DNA from: Varanus komodoensis
Taxonomy: Eukaryota; Chordata; Lepidosauria; Squamata; Varanidae
Assembly: GCF_004798865.1 (NCBI RefSeq)
Contig: NW_025336259.1
Location: 682,001-746,000, forward strand
Direction of reading: 5' to 3'
Length of the DNA stretch: 64,000 nucleotides
Part shown: positions 49,501 through 52,903 of the stretch, in pieces
Layout: each line of letters opens with the position of its first letter
Numbering within the stretch: position 1 is the first letter of the stretch
Made by a program: the position numbers and the translations under genes
The notes under the pieces: generated by a model
Told to the model about the DNA's origin: nothing
The model's database searches: none
Seen by the model: only the letters and a program-made list of their open reading frames with translations

Positions 49501-51436
49501 ACGCTAGCACTTTCCTTGTGTACAGTCACAAAGTGTGGCATTTTTAAGCAATGCACACAATGCTTGTATCTTTACACAAAGCCTGCGAACTCTGCAAGCA
49601 GAACACTTGCAGGGCGTCCACACAATTGCTCAGCCCAAGGAGGACTAGGGAGGGAAGGCAGCGGCCTGCAGTCCGGGGACCTGAGCTGAGGAAATCTGGA
49701 TTCCCACCTGCAAACTGAATTCTCACCCTCCGCTATTCCCAAGCCCGGTACTGGGCACAAGAGTTCAGCCTCTGGATACACGCGCCTTCCCCAACCCGGT
49801 GCCCTCCCACTGTGGGACTCCGTCTCCCATCCTTCTCAGCAGCACGGCTCCACCAAGAGTCCCAAGAGTGCCATTTCCCCTTCCCCGTCTCTAGCCTCCT
49901 TTTCCCTCCTTCTGAGCCTCGTTTCCTCCCCTGCGCCCCTCTTTTGCTCTTCCGACGAGCCAGGTTCTCCCGGCAGCCACGATGTGGCCAGGGATGCTCT
50001 GCATGAGAGGCGCTGTGTGGCAGCATCTCCTTCCTTCAATGGGCCTGGGGTCCAAAAAGGGTTGGGGACCCCTCCCAATGACTCTTTCCTTCTGGTGGAA
50101 GCCCTAAACTGTGCGCTTGCCAGGCTGCCCAAAAAGTGCCCACCTGCAGGCAGGTGAGCTGAGCACCCTTCTCAAGCTCGTGCCCCCTGGCTGCTTGGCT
50201 CAATGCCCATCATCCCCAGCTGGCATGACCAAAGGTCAGAAATGCTGGGAGCTGTAGTCTAAATTATCTGGAAGGTACCGTGGGGGGCAGGGGGGAATTC
50301 TCCCTTGTTTTAGGAAGAGGCAATTTTCAAAACAGAGAAACAGAGTGAGTCAGAAGGGGCCTCCCGGGCCATCTAGTCTGACCCCTGGCTCCAGCCGGCT
50401 CCGCTCACGACATGCCCACCATGTGCTTATAATCATAATTATAATCATAATTATGATTGCCTTTGGAATTCAGTTGAATGCACATTCTCTTGGGGCAAAT
50501 TAAAAATGATGTAAGGTAAGAAAATTGGGAATTAGTAGCTAATCTTATAATTACTGCAAGACTAGAGTCCTCTGAGATGGAAGACCAACCCAACCTCTCC
50601 AGATGATCAATGTTAAAGAATGGGGTTGCTAAATGAATGTACTCAATTCAACTTAAAGCTGTAGACATTTTTTAAAGGAAAATGGGCTTATATTTTTACA
50701 CTTTCGGAATGTGAGAGATGCATAAAATACTTCTTTATGCAAGGTATGCTATTAAGGCTAACATGCACCTCTGCATTTTGTGGGCTGTATATGATGCAAT
50801 TTAATCACGTTATGCATGCATATATTTGGAAAATTTTTGACAAATAAAAATATCAGGGAACAATTATGCAAACTAGATGCTAAGGGAAGAGAAGGTGAAG
50901 CACTGGTCAGAACAGCTCATGGAATGAGGAGCAGACTGAGCGAGCCATTCTGCACACTTCCAGGTACAAACTCAAAATACAGACAAAATTAAAAGTGCCA
51001 ACCAAGATATCATCTCCGGAAAACTGAAACTATTTGTTGGCTGGAGGAAAACTGAGGACCAGAGATGGATGTGGGAGATTGGGGGCTTAGCTCCCACACG
51101 GACTCTTTGCCTAACCTACCTCACAGGGTTGTTGTTGTGTGGATAAAACAAGGAGGTGGAAAACCCAGCAAAGCCCTTGGGAAAAAGGAGGGAGCATAAA
51201 TATAACGTAATCCGCGTGACAAGCCCTTGGACAAGCGCACAGCAGCGGTTTCCAAATACTGACAATCAGCTTCTGTGGCGAGCAGGTCCCATCACTGCCG
51301 GCAAGATGATGACCCAACTGCTCCCTCCCTCTTCTTTGCCCCCAAAGAGGGCGATTACCTGCATCAGCGTCCGAAGAGACTCCACGTACGACTGTTCAGT
51401 ATCCAGGAGGGTCATGATGACGTGTTTCCGCATGTC
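8417..51436 (-). CDS. ARHGEF17: ARHGEF17 (Rho guanine nucleotide exchange factor 17), 20 exons, 5' part off-window
   Basis: Rho-family GEF that loads GTP on RhoA in the cytoplasm and at the actin cytoskeleton. Seen: twenty exons on the minus strand (listed separately) join in phase to 969 codons plus TGA, with GT-AG ends throughout. They encode a DH domain with the signature DLMIKPVQRIPRYELLVK, a PH domain ending in an acidic/basic helix (FEFPNPDARHSFEQAF), an acidic serine-rich linker, and a beta-propeller-like C-terminus ending GRDDSTNHLLLWRV. From memory, these match vertebrate ARHGEF17 almost residue for residue. The human protein is about 2060 residues from 21 exons, with a very large first exon; that exon (the actin-binding, low-complexity N-terminal half) is not in the window. 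The start codon and promoter are therefore also outside. ARHGEF10 and ARHGEF10L share the architecture but not these sequences. Confidence 0.97.
8608..8697 (+). repeat. CR1 3'-end fragment (subtype ending GGTCAGACTAGATG)
   Basis: Shows GCGGAGCCGGCTAGAGCC, GGTCAGACTAGATGACCC and CCCCTTCTGACTCGCTCTG, the conserved CR1 3' terminus. It lies in the last ARHGEF17 intron, antisense to the gene. Confidence 0.8.
9250..9446 (+). repeat. L2-type 3' end with (ATC)n tail
   Basis: AT-rich 3' UTR, then GTAAGCCGCCCTGAGGCTTC and GGCGGCATAGAAATG, followed by about 16 ATC units at 9398-9446. The same terminal motif recurs many times in the window. Confidence 0.8.
9624..9881 (-). CDS. ARHGEF17: ARHGEF17 exon 20: propeller
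   Basis: 258 bp, phase 1 in, 1 out. Contains SDAIIRQHKSACLRITALLA, CKDLLWIGTSAGVVLTLSI and SQGHTGHVRFLTTIELPDGF. The pattern GHTGHVRFL is conserved in this family. Acceptor CCTCCACAG, donor GTGGGT. Confidence 0.96.
10035..10580 (+). repeat. CR1-type LINE 3' end (subtype ending in CTGGATCAG-like motif)
   Basis: Recognisable motifs: AAAATGATCCGGGGGCT, TCCATCTTCACAGAGAG, AAACTACGGAATCTGCTGCC, GATGGCCCCCAATTTGGAGG and TTCATGGAGGAGG. It fills much of the intron between exons 19 and 20. Diverged, no long open frame. Confidence 0.7.
12203..12377 (-). CDS. ARHGEF17: ARHGEF17 exon 19: propeller
   Basis: 175 bp, phase 0 in, 1 out. Starts HSFHIGQDGTRSVTCM, then GVWITLQGSAQVRLYHP and ends LAEVDVTPPVHKMLA. 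Acceptor CTTTGCAG, donor GTACGG. Confidence 0.96.
13638..13786 (-). CDS. ARHGEF17: ARHGEF17 exon 18: propeller
   Basis: 149 bp, phase 1 in, 0 out. Encodes RFWDSQNSKSLSLGSPGSPI and TKMAAVGGRLWCGCQNRILV, a blade with the conserved GGRLWCGCQN turn. Acceptor CCACACAG, donor GTACGA. Confidence 0.96.
14182..14249 (-). CDS. ARHGEF17: ARHGEF17 exon 17: propeller
   Basis: 68 bp, phase 2 in, 1 out. Encodes YLDNQVFVSLANGELVAYQR EA, a blade with the repeated pattern VFVSLANGELVVYQRE known in the family. Acceptor TTCCCACAG, donor GTAAAT. Confidence 0.95.
14995..15081 (-). CDS. ARHGEF17: ARHGEF17 exon 16: propeller
   Basis: 87 bp, phase 2 in, 2 out. Encodes IHVYQSSDNIRNRKNSMKMQ HAASVTCV. Acceptor GCGTTGCAG, donor GTAAGT. 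Found by phase and family match. Confidence 0.95.
15370..15619 (-). CDS. ARHGEF17: ARHGEF17 exon 15: end of insert and return to propeller
   Basis: 250 bp, phase 1 in, 2 out. Opens with KDATAETTSSEEEQDPSGFL, passes through MDGRAMRRSSRGSFTRGSLE (basic, serine-rich, possible kinase sites), and re-enters the propeller with QSSMWLGTEDG. Acceptor CATCCGGCAG, donor GTAGGT. Confidence 0.96.
15740..15853 (+). repeat. CR1 3'-end fragment
   Basis: ACATGCACATGGTGGGC, GGGGTCAGACTAGATGGC and ACCCCTTCTAACTC mark the CR1 terminus. Intronic, antisense to ARHGEF17. Confidence 0.8.
15890..16232 (+). repeat. RTE/BovB-like LINE 3' end
   Basis: Motifs GAAGCAAAAATGGCAAAACTG, GGACATTTTGGAGAGC and AGGGTCACCCTAAGTCAG followed by GGCGACTTGATGGCA are typical of this squamate LINE 3' end. 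Family name is from memory of the motif, so it is provisional. Confidence 0.55.
16385..16770 (+). repeat. L2-type LINE 3' end
   Basis: Carries the last codons of the reverse-transcriptase ORF (RRAFSAVAPHLWNALPREVR) and the 3' terminus AAGCCGCCCCGAGGCTTA, then GGGGTGGCATAGAAG and an AAAT-rich tail. Confidence 0.8.
16790..17000 (+). repeat. older L2-type LINE fragment
   Basis: Diverged version of the same coding end: GGTCTTTTCGGTGGCTGC, ATTTATGGAATACGTTCCC. It lies just after the younger copy. Confidence 0.55.
17180..17440 (+). repeat. possible L1 3' UTR fragment
   Basis: AT-rich sequence ending TTTTGAATAAAACTTATTAT and an A-rich run, the style of squamate L1 3' ends. No coding part is visible, so the call is weak. 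Confidence 0.3.
18090..18340 (-). CDS. ARHGEF17: ARHGEF17 exon 14: low-complexity insert
   Basis: 251 bp, phase 2 in, 1 out. Starts with a variable Pro/Ala/Glu-rich stretch, then CLHISISGSS and the acidic-serine segment SDDTDEESSPSPSGTLQSQA ending STISSSFG. This is probably a disordered, phosphorylatable loop inserted between propeller strands (inference from composition). Acceptor CTGCCCAG, donor GTGAGT. Confidence 0.95.
18645..18897 (+). repeat. CR1 3'-end fragment
   Basis: CAGAGGAAGGCAGGATGCGC, TTTGGATGCCAGGAAGC, CACTTCCTGACAG and GGTCAGACTA mark a CR1 3' part. Intronic, antisense to the gene. Confidence 0.8.
19120..19256 (+). repeat. CR1-type 3'-end fragment, second subtype
   Basis: CCACAAGATGCCGCGATGG, CCCCAATCCGGATGGTG and CCTCCGGGATCAGAGGC are the usual end of this subtype. 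About 60 bp from exon 13. Confidence 0.6.
19317..19510 (-). CDS. ARHGEF17: ARHGEF17 exon 13: first propeller strands
   Basis: 194 bp, phase 0 in, 2 out. Contains HEVWVCNSDGYVGQVCLLSI and EACIAVCSARILCIASVPGL, beta strands typical of a WD40-like blade. Acceptor CCCGCCAG, donor GTAAGG. A CR1 3'-end fragment lies about 60 bp into the following intron. Confidence 0.96.
19746..19819 (-). CDS. ARHGEF17: ARHGEF17 exon 12: linker
   Basis: 74 bp, phase 1 in, 0 out. Encodes SNKNCLDPEFLKAIPIMKTR SGMQ. The motif LDPEFLKAIPIMKTRSGMQ is strongly conserved and precedes the propeller. Acceptor CCATCTCCAG, donor GTAGGT. Confidence 0.95.
20391..20498 (+). repeat. 38-bp tandem repeat, about three copies
   Basis: Unit begins TGCTATGTTTCCATGTGC and ends GGATTTTAGGCCTCGGCC. 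Copies differ by one or two bases. Intronic. Confidence 0.9.
20728..20941 (-). CDS. ARHGEF17: ARHGEF17 exon 11: end of PH domain
   Basis: 214 bp, phase 0 in, 1 out. Starts NLDDVIKDLMASIHRELAEK, continues with the strands LSFSMSFPPNKMEL and ESYIFEFPNP, and ends in the helix DARHSFEQAFEDTKKKL. This last helix is the C-terminal cap expected of a PH fold. Acceptor CGTGCCTCAG, donor GTAACA. Confidence 0.96.
21290..21422 (+). repeat. LINE/SINE 3'-tail-like fragment
   Basis: ATTGTAAACTGTCCAGGG and CAGTATACAAACGGAATA followed by AAAT units. Family uncertain. Confidence 0.4.
22345..22463 (-). CDS. ARHGEF17: ARHGEF17 exon 10: PH-domain insert
   Basis: 119 bp, phase 1 in, 0 out. Encodes ASQSTNRESIQKAI, CRLDEDLSTLGQVSKLSEAL and SFPHQ. 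This is a helical segment inserted in the PH region of this protein family. Acceptor GGCTGCAG, donor GTGAAC. Confidence 0.95.
22838..22923 (-). CDS. ARHGEF17: ARHGEF17 exon 9: PH domain
   Basis: 86 bp, phase 2 in, 1 out. Encodes YTAASVIDTASKYKLLWKLP followed by LEDVDIVK. Acceptor TGCCTTCCAG, donor GTTTGT (weak). The junction codons restore Leu before YTAAS and Gly after IVK, as in other vertebrates. Confidence 0.95.
23215..23562 (+). repeat. L2-type LINE 3' end
   Basis: Coding remnant TGGAATGCGCTCCCCAGAG, an AT-rich 3' UTR, and terminus TGTAAGCTGTCCTGAGAC plus AAAT tail. Older than the copies at 37.6 and 40.0 kb. Confidence 0.7.
24000..24109 (-). CDS. ARHGEF17: ARHGEF17 exon 8: start of PH domain
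   Basis: 110 bp, phase 0 in and 2 out. Encodes KKDRSLFLFTDLLVCTTLK and then RKSGSLRRSSMS. These are the first PH beta strands, where FLFTDLLVCTTL is the usual PH core, plus a basic-serine loop. Acceptor TCGTTGCAG, donor GTAAGT. Confidence 0.95.
26987..27021 (+). repeat. (GGGGA)n microsatellite
   Basis: G-rich run of about five GGGGA units after a poly-G stretch. Could form G-quadruplexes. Confidence 0.9.
27294..27361 (+). repeat. 34-bp tandem duplication
   Basis: Two copies of a unit starting GGTTAATGTTGGCACAA and ending AGTGGTAACCAT, with two differences. A 13-bp GGAGAGGCACT-type repeat follows at about 27385-27415. Confidence 0.85.
27559..27675 (+). repeat. approximately 60-bp imperfect tandem duplication
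   Basis: Two diverged copies sharing CAGCTGGC/CGGCTGGC, TGCAGG, GGACAGAAC/GGACGGAAC and CAGATTTGCC. About 180 bp from exon 7. Confidence 0.65.
27859..27909 (-). CDS. ARHGEF17: ARHGEF17 exon 7: DH-PH junction
   Basis: 51 bp, 17 codons, phase 0/0: LQAPLRRFLRQEMVVEV. A small exon joining the DH domain to the PH domain. Acceptor TCTTTCCAG, donor GTAAGC. It was found by phase and family match; it is too short to stand out as an open frame. Confidence 0.94.
28385..28690 (+). repeat. RTE/BovB-like LINE 3' end
   Basis: GAAGCAAAGCTGACCAAGC, TTGGAGGGTCACCGTAAG and a GACAAGGAAGACCGGCCC segment parallel the copy at 15.9 kb. Provisional family name. Confidence 0.5.
29418..29594 (-). CDS. ARHGEF17: ARHGEF17 exon 6: C-terminal DH helices
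   Basis: 177 bp, 59 codons, phase 0/0. Starts DLLKHTPEDHPDHPFLLEAQ and ends IESHIEGMED; the long final DH helix includes IKQVAERINKG. Acceptor CTCCCTCCAG, donor GTAAGT. Confidence 0.97.
30172..30590 (+). repeat. CR1 LINE 3' end, longest copy of this subtype
   Basis: Starts AGGTGAAGCCATATGAGG, then AGACTGAGGGAGCTGGG, CTCTTCAGCCTGGAGAGG, TTTGGATGCCAGGAAGC and GGTCAGACTAGATGGCC to the end CTTCTGACTCGCTCTG. About 420 bp, 5'-truncated. Confidence 0.9.
31235..31330. repeat. hAT-type MITE-like fragment
   Basis: GCACTGCAATTCCCACAATC on one side and GGGAATCATGGGCATTGCAG on the other form a short imperfect inverted repeat, as in the common amniote 'optionally palindromic' hAT-like elements. Provisional. 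Confidence 0.4.
34520..34930 (-). repeat. CR1-type LINE internal fragment
   Basis: Plus-strand text such as GGTGCAGTAACCAGTAAAC, GGTGTGGTTGCCCC, TTCCGAATTATGGCCAGCG and GGGCCTTTTTCACAGCAG matches the usual CR1 reverse-strand pattern in squamates. It abuts the minisatellite. Confidence 0.6.
34951..35529 (+). repeat. minisatellite, 23- and 26-bp units, about 23 copies
   Basis: Units of two kinds alternate: a 26-mer like CTCTTTGGAGCGACTGAGAG plus AGAGAT, and a 23-mer like CTCTTTGGAGAGACTGGAGA plus GAT. Every unit carries AGATCTCTTTGGAG. Several minus-strand frames stay open through it and would encode Ser/Leu-rich repeats; these are a by-product. It lies in the intron between exons 5 and 6. Confidence 0.95.
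36083..36175 (-). CDS. ARHGEF17: ARHGEF17 exon 5: DH signature (CR3)
   Basis: 93 bp, 31 codons, phase 0/0. Encodes QSMRENKEKQAL then SDLMIKPVQRIPRYELLVK, the classic CR3 helix of RhoGEFs that contacts switch II. The acceptor has an almost pure CT-repeat pyrimidine tract, a (GA)n run at 36176-36195 on the plus strand. Donor GTGAGC. Confidence 0.97.
36600..36626 (+). repeat. (GATT)n microsatellite
   Basis: Six to seven GATT units inside an AT-rich tail-like stretch (36560-36665). Confidence 0.9.
36870..36986 (-). CDS. ARHGEF17: ARHGEF17 exon 4: DH domain
   Basis: 117 bp, 39 codons, phase 0/0. Encodes FSKEILVTIYSAYIDNFLNA followed by a KDAVRIAKEARPAFMKFLE segment, a middle DH helix pair. Acceptor GTCTAG is weak; donor GTGGGG is non-optimal. 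The match to the family leaves no doubt about the borders. Confidence 0.96.
37224..38504 (-). repeat. L1 LINE 3' end, split by an L2-type insertion
   Basis: Read on the minus strand, both flanks of the inner element encode L1 ORF2 C-terminus-like sequence (AMVKYWKQNW on one side, YNEIWEDFVNAVLIEGKGC on the other), then an AT-rich 3' UTR and poly-A. The ends are bounded by a direct repeat TTTCAGAACAGTTT at 37210-37223 and 38505-38518, read as its target-site duplication. The inner element is 37574-38372. Confidence 0.7.
37574..38372 (+). repeat. L2-type LINE 3' end inserted into the L1
   Basis: Holds a 205-codon open frame (37576-38193), the C-terminal part of the reverse-transcriptase ORF2: SRLDFCNALYVGLP, LQLVQNRAARLLTGTG, LHWLPIEVRAQFKVLV and RRAFSVVAPKLWNALP. 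A 3' UTR follows, with terminus AAGCCGCCCCAAGGCTTCGG and a TAAA tail. The open frame suggests a fairly young copy. It is 5'-truncated and cannot move by itself. Confidence 0.9.
39812..40015 (-). repeat. SINE, Sauria/ACA-like
   Basis: Plus-strand text TTTATATCCTGCCTTTC, CAACAACCCTGTGAGGTAGG and CACCCCTAGAATGG is the reverse of the SINE seen at 5.4 kb, less well kept at its head. The L2 copy at 40020 starts immediately after it. Confidence 0.6.
40020..40563 (+). repeat. L2-type LINE 3' end, same subfamily as the 37.6 kb copy
   Basis: Starts in the ORF at CTCCGTCAGCTTCACTGG and keeps an open frame of 115 codons (40016-40363) with RAFSAVAPNLWNALPREVRL. The 3' UTR is nearly identical to that of the copy 2 kb away, ending in an AAAT array at 40511-40563. 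Confidence 0.9.
40845..40990 (+). repeat. L2-type 3' tail
   Basis: ATTTTATTTTA-rich, then GTGAGCCGCCCCAAGGCTTC, ATGGGGCGGCATAGAAAT and an AAAT tail. Confidence 0.8.
42775..42811. repeat. perfect inverted repeat, 16-bp arms, 5-nt loop
   Basis: Left arm GGTGTGGGAGACTCGG (42775-42790), loop GTGTG, right arm CCGAGTCTCCCACACC (42796-42811). Intron 3, no known element around it. Confidence 0.95.
42993..43052 (+). repeat. compound microsatellite (GGAA then CGGA)
   Basis: About six GGAA units, five CGGA units, then GGAC and GGAA units. Same two-motif order as at 4.45 kb. Confidence 0.95.
44301..44483 (-). CDS. ARHGEF17: ARHGEF17 exon 3: DH domain
   Basis: 183 bp, 61 codons, phase 0/0. Starts GYMKPLKLPENS and ends KQKVGDVLVQL. 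Contains the motif CDPSLVDEIFDQIPELLQHH typical of the second DH helix region. Acceptor CCCTTGCAG, donor GTAAGC. Confidence 0.96.
44977..45190 (+). repeat. Sauria/ACA-type SINE
   Basis: GGTGCGCTGGTTAAGAGTG (A box), ATCTGGGTTCAAGGCCC (B box), GTTGTGGGGATAAGACTG and GGCAGGATACAAATCTAATA. Intron 2. Confidence 0.8.
45380..45783 (+). repeat. L2-type LINE 3' end with (AAT)n tail
   Basis: Coding remnant CTCCCCAAAGAGGTCCGCC, an AT-rich UTR, terminus GTAAGCCGCCCCAAGGCTTC and GGGGTGGCATAGAAATG, tail of AAT/TTA units. Confidence 0.85.
46885..46935. repeat. short inverted repeat, hAT-MITE-like
   Basis: CCTACAGTTCCCAGC and GCTGGAAGTTGTAGG face each other across about 12 bp. Resembles fragments at 49.0, 50.2 and 62.6 kb. 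Confidence 0.35.
47608..47830 (-). repeat. Sauria/ACA-type SINE, nearly complete
   Basis: Reverse-strand text starts TTTATATCCTGCCTTTATCC, has ACCCTGTGAGGTAGGTTGG and CTCGAACCCAGATCC, and ends ACGCCACACTGGCTCTC. An ATT array sits at its A-rich tail (47569-47606). Confidence 0.85.
49012..49095. repeat. hAT-MITE-like fragment
   Basis: TGTTGGATGGCAACTCCC, ATCATTCCCAGCCAGCACGG, a motif common to amniote hAT-derived repeats. Confidence 0.4.
50190..50275. repeat. hAT-MITE-like fragment
   Basis: CCATCATCCCCAGCTGGC and GCTGGGAGCTGTAGTC, facing partial inverted repeats. Confidence 0.4.
50333..50430 (-). repeat. CR1 3'-end fragment
   Basis: GAGTCAGAAGGGGCCTCC, GCCATCTAGTCTGACCCC and CTCACGACATGCCCACC are the reverse complement of the CR1 terminus. 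Confidence 0.8.
50443..50458. repeat. 16-bp perfect palindrome, AT-rich
   Basis: AATCATAATTATGATT equals its reverse complement. It sits in an ATAATC-rich stretch next to a CR1 fragment. Confidence 0.9.
51108..51205 (+). repeat. SINE 3' fragment
   Basis: TAACCTACCTCACAGGGTTG, TGTTGTGTGGATAAAAC and GGAGCATAAATATAA match the tail half of the squamate SINE. About 150 bp from exon 2. Confidence 0.6.
51359..51436 (-). CDS. ARHGEF17: ARHGEF17 exon 2: start of DH domain
   Basis: 78 bp, 26 codons, phase 0 at both ends. Encodes MTLLDTEQSYVESLRTLMQ, the first conserved helix (CR1) of the DH domain. The glutamate in this helix contacts switch I of the GTPase in Dbl proteins. Acceptor TTTCCCACAG, donor GTAATC. 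It is the most upstream recognisable exon, so the intron before it runs off the window. Confidence 0.95.
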
Positions 51437-51587
51437 CTGTGGGAAAGAGACAGACAGGCATTGGAGAAAGGGTGCTGCACGCTGATGTGGAACACCCTGC
51501 GGACTGGCAATCCCCCGTCAGCCTCCTCCGCGTCTGCTCAGAAGCGCAAAATACTTTGAGAATGCAGGACACACAGACAGGGGTTGT

Positions 51588-51715
51588 ATCTGAGGCTGTC
51601 GTGCTTCTGTGCCCTCAAGTCGTCTCCGACTCGTGGCGACCCTACAAATGAGAGCCCTCCAAAATTTAGGATAACTTTGGTTACGGCCCATGCTGTAAGT
51701 TCAGTTCTCCAAGCT
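51588..51715 (-). repeat. LINE (RTE/BovB-like) fragment
   Basis: AAGTCGTCTCCGACTCGTGG, CGACCCTACAAATGAG is the reverse of a conserved 3' end seen in squamate LINEs. Low certainty on family. Confidence 0.4.
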
Positions 51716-52169
51716 ACATGTCTGTCCCAAAATGATCTTTTACTCCATGTTCTCTGTAAATCACCCAGGCACTTTGCACAGAGTAATTATACAAGAATCA
51801 TATAAATATATCATAAAATGCAACATCAGAACAAAAACAAAGATAGAGACAGCCCACCTAAAGCAAACCGTAAAACAAGCAGCAAACATTGTAAAGTTTT
51901 AGCAACTAATAAAATAGAGAGAGCCTTGGTATTTTTAGAACTTGGCCTAGTTCGGCATTTGCATAAGCAGATGCAAACAGCCCAGCCATTAAAGCCTATT
52001 AAAAGTATGCAAGAGACGACCAATCGAATTTCATGTGGCAGGGAGTTCCACAGTGATGGCTTCACCACTGAAAGGGCCCTGTTACGCGTGCTGGCCTGCC
52101 TGGCAGACCAGTCAGTGGGGCAGGGGAAGCTGATCTTAGTTGCCAGGTGGATGGGTCTGTATCAAGGGC

Positions 52170-52400
52170 AGGGATTTATTCTTTATTTATTTATTTAAAA
52201 CATTTCTATGCCACCCCCATCGCAACAAAGCCTCGGGGCGGCTCACAAAAAATCCAAAAAAAATACATAAACAATAACAATATAACAATTTAAAAGAAAA
52301 AAAACATTTAAAACCCCCGGTGCATTCTCGGCTAATTTAAGATCCTAATAAATACAATAATTTAGCAATTCAAATAAGTTTTAAATGGAATGGAATGGAA
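52170..52400 (-). repeat. L2-type 3' tail
   Basis: TTTATTTATTTATTTAAAAC, ATTTCTATGCCACCCCC and AAAGCCTCGGGGCGGCTC are the reverse of the L2-type terminus. Confidence 0.75.
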
Positions 52401-52619
52401 AAGCTTTCAGCTAGTGGGCTGAATTCAATGTCAGAAAAGCTTGTGGGGGCCCGAATTCCAGTTCTGGGTGGGGCCAAAAGCAAAAGGGGCGGGGCCAAAA
52501 TTCCCAGCATCTCACAAGTGACTTCAACCTCCAAAGAGGCATCCCAAAATTTCAGAATGAGTGGGGTTGCGGAAACACCTAAAAGCCCGGGAAATGTCCC
52601 GGCCTGCCCCTGAAGATCT

Positions 52620-52871
52620 GGGTCGGAGGCCCTCCTCCGGGAGCCCTCCTTGAGGGAGATCAGGAGGGCGGCTACGCGGAGAAGGGCACCCCGACTGCGG
52701 AATACGCTTTATTCTTTTTGGCGCCAGGCTAAACCCTGTTTATTTTCCCAATATTTTAAGCTTTGACTGTTATTTTAATATGGGTTCAATTCTCAGAGAT
52801 TGATTAGGATGCTGTGTTTTATTTTTTGTCTTACTGTTAAATTGTCCCGAGACTTTGGTAAGGGATGGTCT

Positions 52872-52902
<31 letters not shown>

Positions 52903-52903
52903 T
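52620..52903 (+). repeat. L2-type LINE 3' end with (TCAA)n tail
   Basis: Coding remnant CTCCTCCGGGAGCCCTCC, GCGGCTACGCGGAGAAGG, terminus ATTGTCCCGAGACTTTGG, then seven TCAA units at 52872-52902. Confidence 0.75.

Larger units (their letters stand above)
44484..51358 (-). other. ARHGEF17: ARHGEF17 intron between exons 2 and 3
   Basis: Two SINEs, an L2 copy, CR1 and hAT-like fragments. The rest, including 48.3-50.1 kb, shows nothing recognisable. Confidence 0.8.
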
